Shown here: in pieces, positions 24,269-33,232 of the stretch
Layout: every line of letters begins with the position of its first letter
How positions within the stretch are numbered: the stretch's first letter is position 1
From: JAWKXU01 sp964468045
Lineage (GTDB): Bacteria; Pseudomonadota; Alphaproteobacteria; Sphingomonadales; Sphingomonadaceae
Length of the DNA stretch: 64,000 nucleotides
Assembly: GCA_964468045.1 (NCBI GenBank)
Contig: CAYXTO010000002.1
Location: forward strand, 124,001-188,000
Reading direction: 5' to 3'
Position numbers and translations under genes: made by a program
The notes under the pieces: generated by a model
Told to the model about the DNA's origin: nothing
The model's database searches: none
The model's input: only the letters and a program-made list of their open reading frames with translations

Positions 24269-24883
24269 ATGTGGTCGGAGCAGGATTGTGCGGATGCCCG
24301 CCTCGTGCGGCGGCGGACGGCATTCATCGAGGCCGCTCGCGAAGCGTTCCTGAACGAAGGCTTCGAACGCACCACGCTGGCCCAGGTGGTGGAGCGCGCG
24401 GGCGGCTCGCTGGCCACGCTCTACAAGCTGTTCGGCAGCAAGGAGGGCCTGCTGACCGCGGTGGTCGAAGAAACAACCGTTTCGGGGGAAGAGATCGTTC
24501 GGGATGTCGGGGCGAAGGGGTTGCCCCTGCTCGACAGCCTGACCCTGATGGCAAAACGTTTCCAGCAGGCTTTCGGGGAAACCTCCTCCGTGGCGCTGTT
24601 CCGCATCCTCATCGCGAGAAGCATGGACAATGACGATGTCGTGCGGGAGTTCTGCGAGGAAGGGATGGAACGGGCCCGGGCAGAACTGGCCGCCTTCTTC
24701 GCGGGTCGCAGGGAAGTCACCGCCGCCGGCGCGAACAGCCCGGAGGAGCTTGCCGCCCTGTTCTTCGCGCTCATCTGCCACGATCATCTGCTGCAGACGA
24801 TCAGCGGAGTGAAGCTGGACGATTCCGTCGATGTTTCCATGCGCGTGCGGTTCTTTCTCAGAGGCGCCGCACTGGCGGGCTAG
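24269..24883 (+). CDS. TetR/AcrR-family repressor of the RND pump
   Basis: This 204-aa regulator starts at ATG 24269 preceded by GAAGGA. The N-terminal HTH is clear (REAFLNEGFERTTLAQVVERAGGSLATLYKLFGSKEGLL). The C-terminal domain is the ligand-binding part. It is divergent from the efflux operon across a 69-bp gap holding a 14-bp palindrome, the standard layout for an autoregulated pump repressor released by pump substrates. Confidence 0.93.
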   Translation: MWSEQDCADARLVRRRTAFIEAAREAFLNEGFERTTLAQVVERAGGSLATLYKLFGSKEGLLTAVVEETTVSGEEIVRDVGAKGLPLLDSLTLMAKRFQQAFGETSSVALFRILIARSMDNDDVVREFCEEGMERARAELAAFFAGRREVTAAGANSPEELAALFFALICHDHLLQTISGVKLDDSVDVSMRVRFFLRGAALAG

Positions 24884-25064
24884 GTCCTGACCTGGCTCCT
24901 GACCCGGGGCCATGAGCGCCGTCAGGGGCGCCGGCTTCCCGCCGGGGTGATTGGACCGTTTCCGTCCTAACTCCGATGGACCTTGCGGGGCCTGACGTCG
25001 AGGTGAAGCGGACACCGATCTTGCGCCACGGGCGGAGAAGGTGGCCTTTGCCTTGGGGGGACGG

Positions 25065-25334
25065 ATGGGGCCGGATCGCGCGCTCAACCTCATGAATGAA
25101 ATGCTGTGGAACACGGCGATTGTCGCTGGTCCGGTGCTTCTTGCCACGCTGGCTGTCGGCCTGATCGTGTCGGTGTTCCAGGTCGCCACCCAGATCCAGG
25201 AAATCACGCTGAGCTACGTGCCGAAGATGCTCGCGGCTATGGTGCTGCTGATCGCGCTGGGCCCGTGGATGATCGCGCGGCTGACCGGCTTCGCCCGCTC
25301 GCTCTATCTGCTCATCCCCTCGCTGGCGGGTTGA
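25065..25334 (+). CDS. fliQ: flagellar export protein FliQ
   Basis: Choosing the ATG at 25065 (GGGGGGAC upstream) gives 89 aa, the family's standard length. Two transmembrane helices and the family motif VFQVATQIQEITLSYVPK are clear. FliQ forms the export gate spiral with FliP and FliR in the inner membrane. It starts the rightward fliQ-fliR-flhB-flhA-TPR operon, which converges with the large leftward flagellar operon. A longer reading from a GTG at 25041 is less likely. Confidence 0.95.
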   Translation: MGPDRALNLMNEMLWNTAIVAGPVLLATLAVGLIVSVFQVATQIQEITLSYVPKMLAAMVLLIALGPWMIARLTGFARSLYLLIPSLAG

Positions 25335-25343
25335 ACCGGCCCG

Positions 25344-26114
25344 ATGGAGGAACTGGCGGCGCAATTGACGGCGGTCCTGCTGGTGAGCCTGCGAATCGCG
25401 CCCGCGCTCGCCTTTGGCGGGCCGTTCGCCATGCTGCGGATTCCCGTGACGGTGCGGGTGCTGCTCTCGCTAGCCCTGGCGCTATGGCTGGTGGCGGGGC
25501 GGCCGGATGCGACGACCGCCCGCGTCATGGCGGGATACCCGCTTCCGGGCCTGGCCGCCGGGGAACTGTTCGTCGGCCTCGCTGTCGCGCTCAGCCTGCA
25601 GCTGGCCTATGCCGCCATCCTCTGGGCGGGGCGCATCATCGATGTGCAGGCGGGGTTCGGCCTGGCCATGATCGCCGACCCCACGACGCAGGCGCAGATG
25701 CCGCTGGTCGGCACCGTGTTCGCCTATGCCGCCGCCATCGTCTTCTTCGCCACGGACGGCGCGCATGATCTGCTGGCGCTATGGGCCGCGACGCTGGATT
25801 TCATGCCGCTGGGCCATGGCTTCTATACGGGCGATGCGCGCGCCTTGCTCGGGCTGGTCGCCAGCCTGTTCGCCATGGGCATCGGCCTGGTCGGCCTCAC
25901 CCTGCTCGTGCTGTTCCTGCTCGACCTGTCGATCGCCTTCATGTCGCGCACCCTGCCGCAGATGAATGTCCTGCTGCTCGGCTTTCAGGTCAAGTCGCTG
26001 GCGGTTCTGGTCGTTCTCCCGCTTGCCCTCTCGCTTTCGGCGGGCTTGCTGCTGCGCATGATCCGGCTCTCGCTGGAAGCGGTGCCCCGCCTGCTGGGCC
26101 AGGGCGGAGCCTGA
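25344..26114 (+). CDS. fliR: flagellar export protein FliR
   Basis: This 256-aa, six-helix protein has LVSLRIAPALAFGGPFAML and the MPLVGTVFAYAAAIVFFATDGAHDLL stretch typical of FliR (a pattern related to LxLNGH in others). It completes the FliPQR export gate. It lies 9 bp after fliQ and 3 bp before flhB, so translation is probably coupled. Confidence 0.95.
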   Translation: MEELAAQLTAVLLVSLRIAPALAFGGPFAMLRIPVTVRVLLSLALALWLVAGRPDATTARVMAGYPLPGLAAGELFVGLAVALSLQLAYAAILWAGRIIDVQAGFGLAMIADPTTQAQMPLVGTVFAYAAAIVFFATDGAHDLLALWAATLDFMPLGHGFYTGDARALLGLVASLFAMGIGLVGLTLLVLFLLDLSIAFMSRTLPQMNVLLLGFQVKSLAVLVVLPLALSLSAGLLLRMIRLSLEAVPRLLGQGGA

Positions 26115-26117
26115 GCG

Positions 26118-27206
26118 ATGGAAGGGCAGGACCAGGATCGCACGGAAGAAGCGACGCCGTTCAAGCTGAAGCGCGCCCGGGAAAAGGGGCAAGTGGCGCG
26201 GGGCATGGATCTGGGCTTCGTCGGCAGCCTGCTGGCCTTCGCCGCCTTCATCCTGCTGGCCGGGCCGGCCTTCGTTGCCCGGCTGGCTGAATTGATGCGC
26301 CTGTCGCTCACGGTCGGGATCGATCAGGCCGGGCATGCGCCGTCGGTGCTGGCGACGGTCAAGGCGGTGTACTGGATGGCCTTCCAGCCCTTGCTGCTGC
26401 TGGGCGGGGTGATCGCATTGGTCCTGATCAGCCTGGAACTGATCCAGCTGCGCGGCTTCATCTTCACCGCCGCCCCGCTCAAGCCGGATTTCAGCCGGCT
26501 CAATCCCGCCAAGGGGCTGAAGCGCATCTTCTCGCTGCGGATGGTGAAGGAAACGCTCAAGAACATCGCCAAGATGGCGGTCTATTCGGTGATCGCCTGG
26601 CTCATGATCGCCAGCGCGATCCGGATCTTCGGCGATACATTGCAGGATGCCCTGTCGCTCTCGCAGGCCTTGGAAGGGGCGGCCAAGCGCCTGTTGTTCG
26701 CGTTCCTGGGCGCGGCCTTCCTGTTCATGCTGCTGGATCAGGTGATGGCGCGGCGGGAATTTGGCAAGCAGATGCGGATGAGCCGCCGCGAATTGACGCG
26801 CGAGACGAAGGACAGGGAAGGCGAGCCGCGGCTGAAGCAGAAACGCCGCGAGCTCCATGGCGAGATGCGCAAGCAGGCCGAAGGGCTGGGCCAGCTTCCC
26901 GGCTCGGATTTCGTGGTGACCAATCCCGATCATTTCGCGGTCGCGCTGGCCTATCGGCCGGACCGGATGGACGCGCCGATGGTGCGGGCCAGGGGCCGGA
27001 ATCATTTCGCGCAATTGCTCAAGCGCAAGGCCCGTTTGCTCGGAATTCCACTGATCGCGGACCCGGCGCTTGCTCGCCGGCTGTTCCGGGAAACCGAAGC
27101 GGGCAAGCCGATCGCCCCCGCGCATTTCCACGCCGTGGCGCGGCATTACGGCCGGCTGCGCCGGGCCGCGGAGCAAGCGGAAGGAGGCGAGGCTTCGCAT
27201 GGGTGA
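26118..27206 (+). CDS. flhB: flagellar export switch protein FlhB with NPDH cleavage motif
   Basis: This 362-aa protein has the FlhB N-terminus (QDRTEEATPFKLKRAREKGQ), four transmembrane helices and a cytoplasmic C-domain. The autocleavage site, almost always NPTH, reads N269-P270-D271-H272 (VTNPDHFAVALAYRP). The positions coincide with Salmonella N269/P270. Cleavage needs Asn and Pro, which are kept; the Thr-to-Asp change could alter the rate or the substrate switch from hook to filament. Its stop overlaps flhA by 8 bp. Confidence 0.95.
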   Translation: MEGQDQDRTEEATPFKLKRAREKGQVARGMDLGFVGSLLAFAAFILLAGPAFVARLAELMRLSLTVGIDQAGHAPSVLATVKAVYWMAFQPLLLLGGVIALVLISLELIQLRGFIFTAAPLKPDFSRLNPAKGLKRIFSLRMVKETLKNIAKMAVYSVIAWLMIASAIRIFGDTLQDALSLSQALEGAAKRLLFAFLGAAFLFMLLDQVMARREFGKQMRMSRRELTRETKDREGEPRLKQKRRELHGEMRKQAEGLGQLPGSDFVVTNPDHFAVALAYRPDRMDAPMVRARGRNHFAQLLKRKARLLGIPLIADPALARRLFRETEAGKPIAPAHFHAVARHYGRLRRAAEQAEGGEASHG

Positions 27207-29226
27207 ACTGTTCGACCGCAACAAGGATCTCGTCCTGGTGCTGGGCACCATCCTGATCCTGCTGATCCTGTTTTCCCCGATCCCCCCGGCCTTGCTGGAT
27301 CTCGCGATCATCGTCAATTTCGCGCTCGGGCTGACCATCATGCTGCTGACGTTCTACGTCACCAAGCCGGTCGAATTCTCGACCTTCCCCTCGCTGCTGC
27401 TGGTCGCCACGCTGTACCGCCTCTCGCTCAATGTCGCCGCCACCCGCCTGATCCTGACCGGCGCGGATGCCGGCGAGGTGATCGAATCCATCGGCACTTA
27501 TGCGGTGCAGGGCAATTTCGTCATCGGGCTGGTCGTCTTCACCATCCTGATCGTGGTGCAATATGTCGTGGTCACCTCGGGCGCGCAGCGGGTTTCCGAA
27601 GTGGCGGCGCGCTTCACGCTGGATTCCATGCCGGGCCAGCAGATGAGCATCGACGCCGATCTCAATCTGGGGCTGATCGACCAGAAGCAGGCGATCGAAC
27701 GGCGCGCGGAACTGGAAAAGGAAGCGTCATTCTATGGCGCGATGGACGGGGCCAGCAAGTTCGTGAAGGGCGATGCGATTGCCGGAATCCTGATCCTCCT
27801 CATCAACATAGTGGCGGGCCTGATCGTCGGCGTTACCCAGATGGGGATGGGCTGGGGCGAGGCGCTGCAGCGGTTCGCCCTGCTGACCATCGGCGATGGC
27901 ATCGCGACCCAGCTTCCGGCGCTGATTATTTCCATCGCCACCGGCATCATCGTGACGCGGTCGTCGGCGGATCGCCAGCTGAGCGCGGAGATTTTCCGGC
28001 AATTGGCGTCGGAGCCGCGCATTCCGATGATCGTGATCGCGGTGCTGTTCGCGCTCATGCTGCTGCCGGGCATGCCCAAATGGCCCATCGCCCTGCTGCT
28101 GGGGATTTCCTTCCTGGCCTGGCTGCGCGTTCGCGCGAGGCGCCGTGGCTTGGCCGCGGACGCCATCGATGGCGCAGCGGAGCAGGCCGATTCGCCCGCG
28201 CGTGCCGGGGTGCGGGCCGCACTTCAGATCGGGTTGGGCAGCCAGTTGGGCGAGGCATGGGCAGGCCGGAAAGCGCTGCTGCTGGATCGCATCGCCACCG
28301 CGCGCGCCGCGCATGAGCAGACCTTCGGCATCGCCTTCCCTGCGGTCCGTTTCGCGGATGCGCCCGAGCTGGGCAGCCTGGAATATCGCATCGAAATTCA
28401 TGGGACCGCCTATGGCAGCGGGCAGGTGCACCCCGGGCGGGTGCTGGCCATTCCCCAACATGAGGATGTGCCGAAGCTGGAGGGTATCGCCGGCCATGAT
28501 CCCGCGTTCGGGATCGGCGGGATCTGGGTGGACGCCGCCGAGGCGGAGCGGGCATCCGGCAGCGAATACAGCGTGGTCGAACCTGAAACGGCGATGATCA
28601 CGCATTTCAACGAAATCGTGCGGATGGAAGCCGCCACCTTGCTGACCCGGTCGGCGGTTGGCGAATTGCTGGATCAGGTGCGGGAACGCCAGCCGGGCCT
28701 CGTCGAGGAACTCGTTCCGAACGTCATGACCATCTCGGACGTGCAGAGGATCCTGCAGAATCTGGTCCAGGAAAGGGTGTCCATCGCCAATATCGACCTG
28801 ATCGTCGAAACGCTGGTGGATATAGGGCGATCGGAACGCGACCCTGCGGAGCTCACCGAAAAGGTCCGTCAGGCGCTGAGCACGGTCATCTGCAATGGCC
28901 TGCGCGGGCGCAATCCCCACTTGTCGGTGCTCAGCCTCGATCCCAGGCTGGAAAACCAGCTTCTGACCAGTGCCGGCGCGCGGGAGGCGAGCGCATTCGG
29001 CATGGAGCCGCGCCTGGCCGAGCAATTGCTCCGCAAGCTCGCGCCGCTGGCGGAAGCCATGATGCGGCAGGGAAAATCGCCCGTCCTGCTGTGCGCCGGG
29101 CCGATCCGCCGCATTCTCCTGAAGCTGACCCAGCGCTCCATTCCGCATCTGTCCGTGCTTTCGGTGGACGAGATTCCGTTGCGCATCAGTCTGCAATCCT
29201 TCGATGTGGTGAAGGCCGATGGATGA
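27199..29226 (+). CDS. flhA: flagellar export gate protein FlhA
   Basis: Using the ATG at 27199 the protein has 675 aa, close to the usual ~690. The N-terminal membrane half contains LYRLSLNVAATRLIL and SEVAARFTLDSMPGQQMSIDADLNLG, the strongly conserved FHIPEP-type signature. The C-terminal cytoplasmic domain forms the nonameric ring that docks chaperones and late substrates. It overlaps flhB by 8 bp. Confidence 0.96.
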   Translation: MGELFDRNKDLVLVLGTILILLILFSPIPPALLDLAIIVNFALGLTIMLLTFYVTKPVEFSTFPSLLLVATLYRLSLNVAATRLILTGADAGEVIESIGTYAVQGNFVIGLVVFTILIVVQYVVVTSGAQRVSEVAARFTLDSMPGQQMSIDADLNLGLIDQKQAIERRAELEKEASFYGAMDGASKFVKGDAIAGILILLINIVAGLIVGVTQMGMGWGEALQRFALLTIGDGIATQLPALIISIATGIIVTRSSADRQLSAEIFRQLASEPRIPMIVIAVLFALMLLPGMPKWPIALLLGISFLAWLRVRARRRGLAADAIDGAAEQADSPARAGVRAALQIGLGSQLGEAWAGRKALLLDRIATARAAHEQTFGIAFPAVRFADAPELGSLEYRIEIHGTAYGSGQVHPGRVLAIPQHEDVPKLEGIAGHDPAFGIGGIWVDAAEAERASGSEYSVVEPETAMITHFNEIVRMEAATLLTRSAVGELLDQVRERQPGLVEELVPNVMTISDVQRILQNLVQERVSIANIDLIVETLVDIGRSERDPAELTEKVRQALSTVICNGLRGRNPHLSVLSLDPRLENQLLTSAGAREASAFGMEPRLAEQLLRKLAPLAEAMMRQGKSPVLLCAGPIRRILLKLTQRSIPHLSVLSVDEIPLRISLQSFDVVKADG

Positions 29227-29303
29227 ACGCCTGTTTGAAGCGGCGATAATATGAGCTTTAGAGTCCTGCGCATATGCAGGCCGTGTCGGAAGTGAGGTCC
29301 CGG

Positions 29304-30422
29304 ATGGTTGATATCCCTGATCGTGAAGCGCTGGATCGCCTGCTCGGATTCCTCGATCAGGATCCGCTCAACCCTTCGCTGCTGCGCGATGCGGCGCAGG
29401 CGGCGCTTGCGGCCCATGAGCCCGGCCTGACGGTGGATTTGCTGTCGCGCCTCGACGAACAGGCCGATGCCCTCGCCGCCGCCGATCGCAATCTGCTGGC
29501 GATCGCCTTGATGCAAGGCGGCGATCCGGCGCAGGCCGCGCACATCCTGGAGCAGCTTCTCACCGCCGCGCCCCAGGATGCCGGCTTGCGCTTCAATCTC
29601 GCCTGGGCGCGTGCCTTGACGGCGGATCACGCTGGGGCCGCCGGCCTGCTCGATGAGGAGACCACCCGGGCCTTGCCGCAGGCGGCGATGCTGGAAATGC
29701 AATTGCTGCATGAGGCGGGGGCCTTCGATGAAGCGCTCGTGTGGGCGAGGCAGCATCTCGCCATTCATGCCGATTATCCGCCCTTGCTGGCCGCGATCTC
29801 CGTTCTCGCGGTGGATATGGAGGACGAGGAACTGGCCCGGCAATGCGCGGAAGGGGCGGATGGCCACCCCGACTCCCTGGCGGTGCTCGGCACGCTGGCC
29901 CTGGCGGAGCAGGCGCATGAGGCGGCCCGGCCGCTGTTCGAACGTGCCCTGGCGGCAAACGCAGGCTCGCCCCGCGCCTGGATCGGGCTGGGGCTGTCCG
30001 ATCTCGCCAGCGGCGATCATCATGCGGCCGGAGCGGCGATCGACAAGGGGGCGGAGCTTTTCGGCGACCATCTCGGCAGCTGGATTGCGGCCGGTTGGGC
30101 CTATCTGCTTGGCGGCAATCGCGAAAAAGCGCGCCAGCGGTTCGAGCATGCGCTCGGGCTCGACCCGAATTTCGCGGAGTCCCACGGCTCCCTGGCGGTG
30201 CTGAACGTCCTTGAGGGGCAACGAGCGAGTGCAGAACGGGGTCTGGAAGTCGCGTTCGGGCTCGATCGCCAGTGCTTTTCCGCCGCCTTCGCCAAACTGC
30301 TGATCGCCGCCGGCGATGGCGACCAGCAAACCGCGCAGCGCATCATGGACATGGCGCTCGGGCAGGTGCTGGACGAGAAGGGCAGGACGATTGGCGAGGC
30401 GCTGCGGCGGCTTGCCAGATAG
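29304..30422 (+). CDS. tetratricopeptide-repeat protein at the end of the fliQR-flhBA operon
   Basis: About 372 aa from the ATG at 29304 (GTGAGG upstream); an ATG at 29274 would add 10 residues. It consists almost entirely of helical TPR-like pairs, clearest at residues ~205-330 (SPRAWIGLGLSDLASGDHH, then GSWIAAGWAYLLGGNREKAR). No signal peptide. It is 77 bp after flhA and converges with a 113-aa gene and a second TPR gene on the other strand. It may act as an assembly scaffold or export chaperone; I know of no equivalent in the E. coli system. Confidence 0.75.
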   Translation: MVDIPDREALDRLLGFLDQDPLNPSLLRDAAQAALAAHEPGLTVDLLSRLDEQADALAAADRNLLAIALMQGGDPAQAAHILEQLLTAAPQDAGLRFNLAWARALTADHAGAAGLLDEETTRALPQAAMLEMQLLHEAGAFDEALVWARQHLAIHADYPPLLAAISVLAVDMEDEELARQCAEGADGHPDSLAVLGTLALAEQAHEAARPLFERALAANAGSPRAWIGLGLSDLASGDHHAAGAAIDKGAELFGDHLGSWIAAGWAYLLGGNREKARQRFEHALGLDPNFAESHGSLAVLNVLEGQRASAERGLEVAFGLDRQCFSAAFAKLLIAAGDGDQQTAQRIMDMALGQVLDEKGRTIGEALRRLAR

Positions 30423-30425
30423 CGC

Positions 30426-30767
30426 TCAGCGCGTGCCCGGCTGTTTCAGCTGCTCCACCGCCTGCCGGAGCAATTGGCGGGTCTCGCGATCCGTGGCGAT
30501 GATCCGGTGGACATCGGCCACCACCTTCTGAAACCTGGCGTCGCTGGCCAGCGTTTCGCCGAATTCCTCGGTCAGCAAGGCGCGGATCAGGGATTGTTCG
30601 AGATCTTCGGTCGAAAGACCCTCGATCTGCGCCAGTGCCGCCGCGCGTTTGATCGCGGACGGCGTGCCGGCCTTTCCGGCTTGCGGCCGGCGCTGCGCCT
30701 TGCCCATGCGCTGCAATTGCTGCCGCAGCAGCATCAGCACCTGGTCCACCTGGTTGATGCGGGTCAT
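30426..30767 (-). CDS. 113-aa hypothetical protein, last gene of the leftward flagellar operon
   Basis: A small, charged, helical protein with no signal or membrane segment. Residues ~30-60 are basic (KAQRRPQAGKAGTPSAIKRAA), and the rest is a predicted helical bundle ending in a coiled-coil-like DRETRQLLRQAVEQLKQ. I do not recognise the family. It follows the TPR gene by 18 bp and its stop is 3 bp from the convergent TPR gene, so it belongs to the flagellar locus by position. A regulator or chaperone role is only a guess. Confidence 0.6.
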   Translation of the reverse strand: MTRINQVDQVLMLLRQQLQRMGKAQRRPQAGKAGTPSAIKRAAALAQIEGLSTEDLEQSLIRALLTEEFGETLASDARFQKVVADVHRIIATDRETRQLLRQAVEQLKQPGTR

Positions 30768-30785
30768 CGGCTTCCGGCGCCCGCC

Positions 30786-31361
30786 TCAGTGCCTGGTCGG
30801 GCCGGGCGAGAACTGGCCGAGCATCAGGGATGTGGCGGACAGATCGGAATCCTCCCGCTCCGCATCGCCGCTGCCCTCGTCGCCTTGGCCGGCCAGCTTT
30901 TCGCATTCGGCGACCAGCAGCGCGATGTCGTTGTTCAGCGGCGGATTCTCCGTATTCGCCGCCATCCCCGCCTTCATGCTGTCGATCGCCTCGGCGAACT
31001 CGTCCCGCACCAGATGGGTAAGCCCTTCCACGAACAGCCGCAGGTGATGGGTCTGCGGCAGGCGCAGCAGCGGCCCCCAGGTCGAGAGCGCTTTGTCCGC
31101 CTCTCCCGAGGTCAGTTCGAAGAACCCGAGCTGATAGCGCGCGATATGGAACTCCGGCGCCAGCTCGACCGCGCGCGCGAGCGAGGCATGCGCTTCGATG
31201 GCCCTTTGCCGCCCGGCCAGGATCGAGCCGCGCAGGAAATGCAGCCTCGGGTCATCCGGGAAGCGGGCCAGCAGCCGCTCGGCTTGCGCCAGATCATCCG
31301 CATCATCGCCCCGGATCGCTTCGAGCAGCGCTGCGATCTCGCGTTCATCGGACAGTTTCAT
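30786..31361 (-). CDS. TPR-repeat protein next to fliA
   Basis: This 191-aa cytoplasmic protein has at least three TPR-like helix pairs (LHFLRGSILAGRQRAIEAHAS, then IARYQLGFFELTSGEADKAL) and an acidic, disordered C-terminus (GDEGSGDAEREDSD). It starts 25 bp after the sigma factor gene in the same direction. With the 372-aa TPR protein across the convergent junction, the locus has two TPR proteins, which is not part of the standard flagellar set. Confidence 0.75.
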   Translation of the reverse strand: MKLSDEREIAALLEAIRGDDADDLAQAERLLARFPDDPRLHFLRGSILAGRQRAIEAHASLARAVELAPEFHIARYQLGFFELTSGEADKALSTWGPLLRLPQTHHLRLFVEGLTHLVRDEFAEAIDSMKAGMAANTENPPLNNDIALLVAECEKLAGQGDEGSGDAEREDSDLSATSLMLGQFSPGPTRH

Positions 31362-31386
31362 GTCGTTTCCCCTTGGAATTCCCTTG

Positions 31387-32130
31387 TTATCGAAAGCGGG
31401 CGAGCTGGTCTCGCAATCTCGACAGGGCGGACCGGTGAATCTGCGATATCCGCCCCTTGCTCAGCCCCATCAGCTCGGCGATCTGCTGGAAGCTGACTCC
31501 GTTCTGGTAATGCTGCCGCACCACATTGGCCTCGCGCGCGGGCAGGGTTGCGATCTGGTCCGCGATCTTTCGCTTCATTTCATGCCATGCCAGGCTTTCG
31601 AAGGCGGATGGTTGCGCGTCCGGCAGCGAATCCGGATCGATGGGGCTGTCCTCTTCCAGCATCAGCCCGAGCGCGAGCGTGGCGGCCAGACGGGAAAGCG
31701 CCGCCAGGGCGTCTTCTTCCGCTTCGTTACCGGCCTCGCTCAAGGAACGCAGGCGCTCACGCTCGGTCCGCCGCCGATAGCGATAATGCGCCGAAGCCTC
31801 GCTCATCCTTGCCAGGCCATTGGCGATATGGCCGGCGATCCTCAGCCGTGCATAGGCTTCGAACGGGACGTTGCGGTGCGGATCGTAGCGGTCGATTGCC
31901 TGCAACAGAGCTTCGTAGGCCAGCTGCTCGATATCTCCGCGCTCGAAATTGTCCGGTTTCCTGCGCGCCCAGTGATAGGCGGCCAGCTTGCGGGCGAAGG
32001 GCCGGTAATGATCGAACAGGCGCTGCCGCGAGGCTTCTCCCGCATCGCTCAGGCGGGAGCGCCAGAGCGATGCCTCGACCCGGTCCGGCCGCGTCAGCAG
32101 GTCGAGGCCACGAGCCCGCCGCCCGTTCAT
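31387..32130 (-). CDS. fliA: flagellar sigma factor, FliA/sigma-28 family
   Basis: This 247-aa sigma-70-family protein starts at ATG 32128-32130, overlapping the fliP stop (ATGA). Region 2 is present (DIEQLAYEALLQAIDRYDPHRNVPFEAYARLRIAG, the FliA-type FxxYAxxRIrGai pattern), as is region 4 with a helix-turn-helix (YQNGVSFQQIAELMGLSKGRISQIHRSAL). Being inside the basal-body operon rather than in its own unit suggests it is made early and then drives late genes, none of which are in this window. Confidence 0.9.
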   Translation of the reverse strand: MNGRRARGLDLLTRPDRVEASLWRSRLSDAGEASRQRLFDHYRPFARKLAAYHWARRKPDNFERGDIEQLAYEALLQAIDRYDPHRNVPFEAYARLRIAGHIANGLARMSEASAHYRYRRRTERERLRSLSEAGNEAEEDALAALSRLAATLALGLMLEEDSPIDPDSLPDAQPSAFESLAWHEMKRKIADQIATLPAREANVVRQHYQNGVSFQQIAELMGLSKGRISQIHRSALSRLRDQLARFR

Positions 32131-32861
32131 CCGAAGCTGCCGAGCAAGCCCTCCAGAACCAGGCTCCAGCCGTCGATCAGCACGAACATCAGCACCTTGA
32201 TCGGCAGGGAAATGGTGGCTGGCGGCACCATCATCATGCCCAGCGCGAGAAGTATGCTGGCCACGACGAGGTCGATCAGCAGGAACGGCAGGAGGATGAC
32301 GAAGCCGATGGTGAAGGAGACTCGCAGCTCGTTGAGCATGAAGGCCGGAGTCAGCTTGAACAGATCGATGTCCTCGGTCCGCTCCGGCAGGGGTGTCCGC
32401 GCGATTTCGTAGATCATCTCGATATCGCGGTCGCGCGTATGCTTGAGCATGAAGCTCTTGAGCGGGGCCGCCCCCTTGTCCATCACCTCGCCCAGCTCGG
32501 CCTTCCCGCTGAGCAGGGGCTGCAAGGCATCCTGGTTGAGCTGAGACAGGGTCGGCCCCATCACGAATGCCGTCATGAACAGGGCAAGGCTGGTCAGCAC
32601 CGCATTGGGCGGGGTTTGCGGCATGCCGAAGGCGTGGCGGACCATGGCGAGGACGATCACGATCCGCACGAAGCTGGTGGTGCTGATCAGGATCGCGGGG
32701 ATCACCGCCAGCACGGCCAGGACGACGGCGATCTGCACCGCCTGCCCGGTGCCGCCTGCCACGATGGCGTTGGCGGAGTTGGCTGCATGGGCGGCGGGCG
32801 CGGCGGCCAGAGCCATTGGAAAGGCGGCAAGGCATGCCAGCTTGCGCAGCGATGGCCTCAT
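32127..32861 (-). CDS. fliP: flagellar export protein FliP
   Basis: This 244-aa protein has a cleavable signal sequence (AAPAAHAANS), then FliP signatures TTSFVRIVIVLAMVRHAFG and TPAFMLNELRVSFTIGF with four transmembrane helices. It forms the export gate with FliQ and FliR, whose genes are on the other strand across the convergent junction. Overlaps fliO and fliA by 4 bp each. Confidence 0.96.
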   Translation of the reverse strand: MRPSLRKLACLAAFPMALAAAPAAHAANSANAIVAGGTGQAVQIAVVLAVLAVIPAILISTTSFVRIVIVLAMVRHAFGMPQTPPNAVLTSLALFMTAFVMGPTLSQLNQDALQPLLSGKAELGEVMDKGAAPLKSFMLKHTRDRDIEMIYEIARTPLPERTEDIDLFKLTPAFMLNELRVSFTIGFVILLPFLLIDLVVASILLALGMMMVPPATISLPIKVLMFVLIDGWSLVLEGLLGSFG

Positions 32862-33226
32862 TCGCCCTGCGCCCCGAGCTTGTCGAGCAGGACGATCTGG
32901 TGGGCCGTGATGACGAACAGATAGTCCTGCCCATGGCAGCGCAGCAGGCAGGCATCGCCGTGCTGGCTCACTCGCCGGGTTTCCACGATCTCGATGGCGC
33001 GCTGGCCGGCCGGGCGGCGCGGAAAGGAGAAGCCGCCGCCGTCATGCAGGCGATATTTGCGCATCAGCAGGATCGCGCCCGCCGCCAGCGCGATGCAGAA
33101 CGCGAAGGCGAGCGCGATCCGCGCCCAGGGTATGGCGGGCGCGGTGCCATTGCCCAGCCCGGCGGCCAGCGCGGGCGCGGCGATGAGCAGCGGGGCAAGG
33201 CCGGAATATAGCGCAGCGCCTGCATG
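32858..33226 (-). CDS. fliO: FliO-like flagellar export protein with no usable in-frame start codon
   Basis: The reading frame ending at 32858 encodes a hydrophobic segment (IALAFAFCIALAAGAILLMRK) followed by a ~65-aa soluble domain ending VITAHQIVLLDKLGAQGE, the FliO pattern. Open frame runs back to the fliN stop at 33233-33235 but has no ATG, GTG or TTG before Met at 33064, which lies after the membrane helix. The ATG at 33226 (MQALRYIPALP) is in another frame and would need a -1 shift near CCCC at ~33189-33192. A single-base error, a frameshift or a rare CTG start are all possible. Confidence 0.65.
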   Translation of the reverse strand, partial: HAGAALYSGLAPLLIAAPALAAGLGNGTAPAIPWARIALAFAFCIALAAGAILLMRKYRLHDGGGFSFPRRPAGQRAIEIVETRRVSQHGDACLLRCHGQDYLFVITAHQIVLLDKLGAQGE

Positions 33227-33232
33227 GCGGCC

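Noticed and set aside
25042..25056. Sigma-54-like TGGC-N7-TTGG just upstream of fliQ
   Set aside because: The -12 part is wrong (TTGG not TTGC) and it would give a leaderless transcript right at the start codon.
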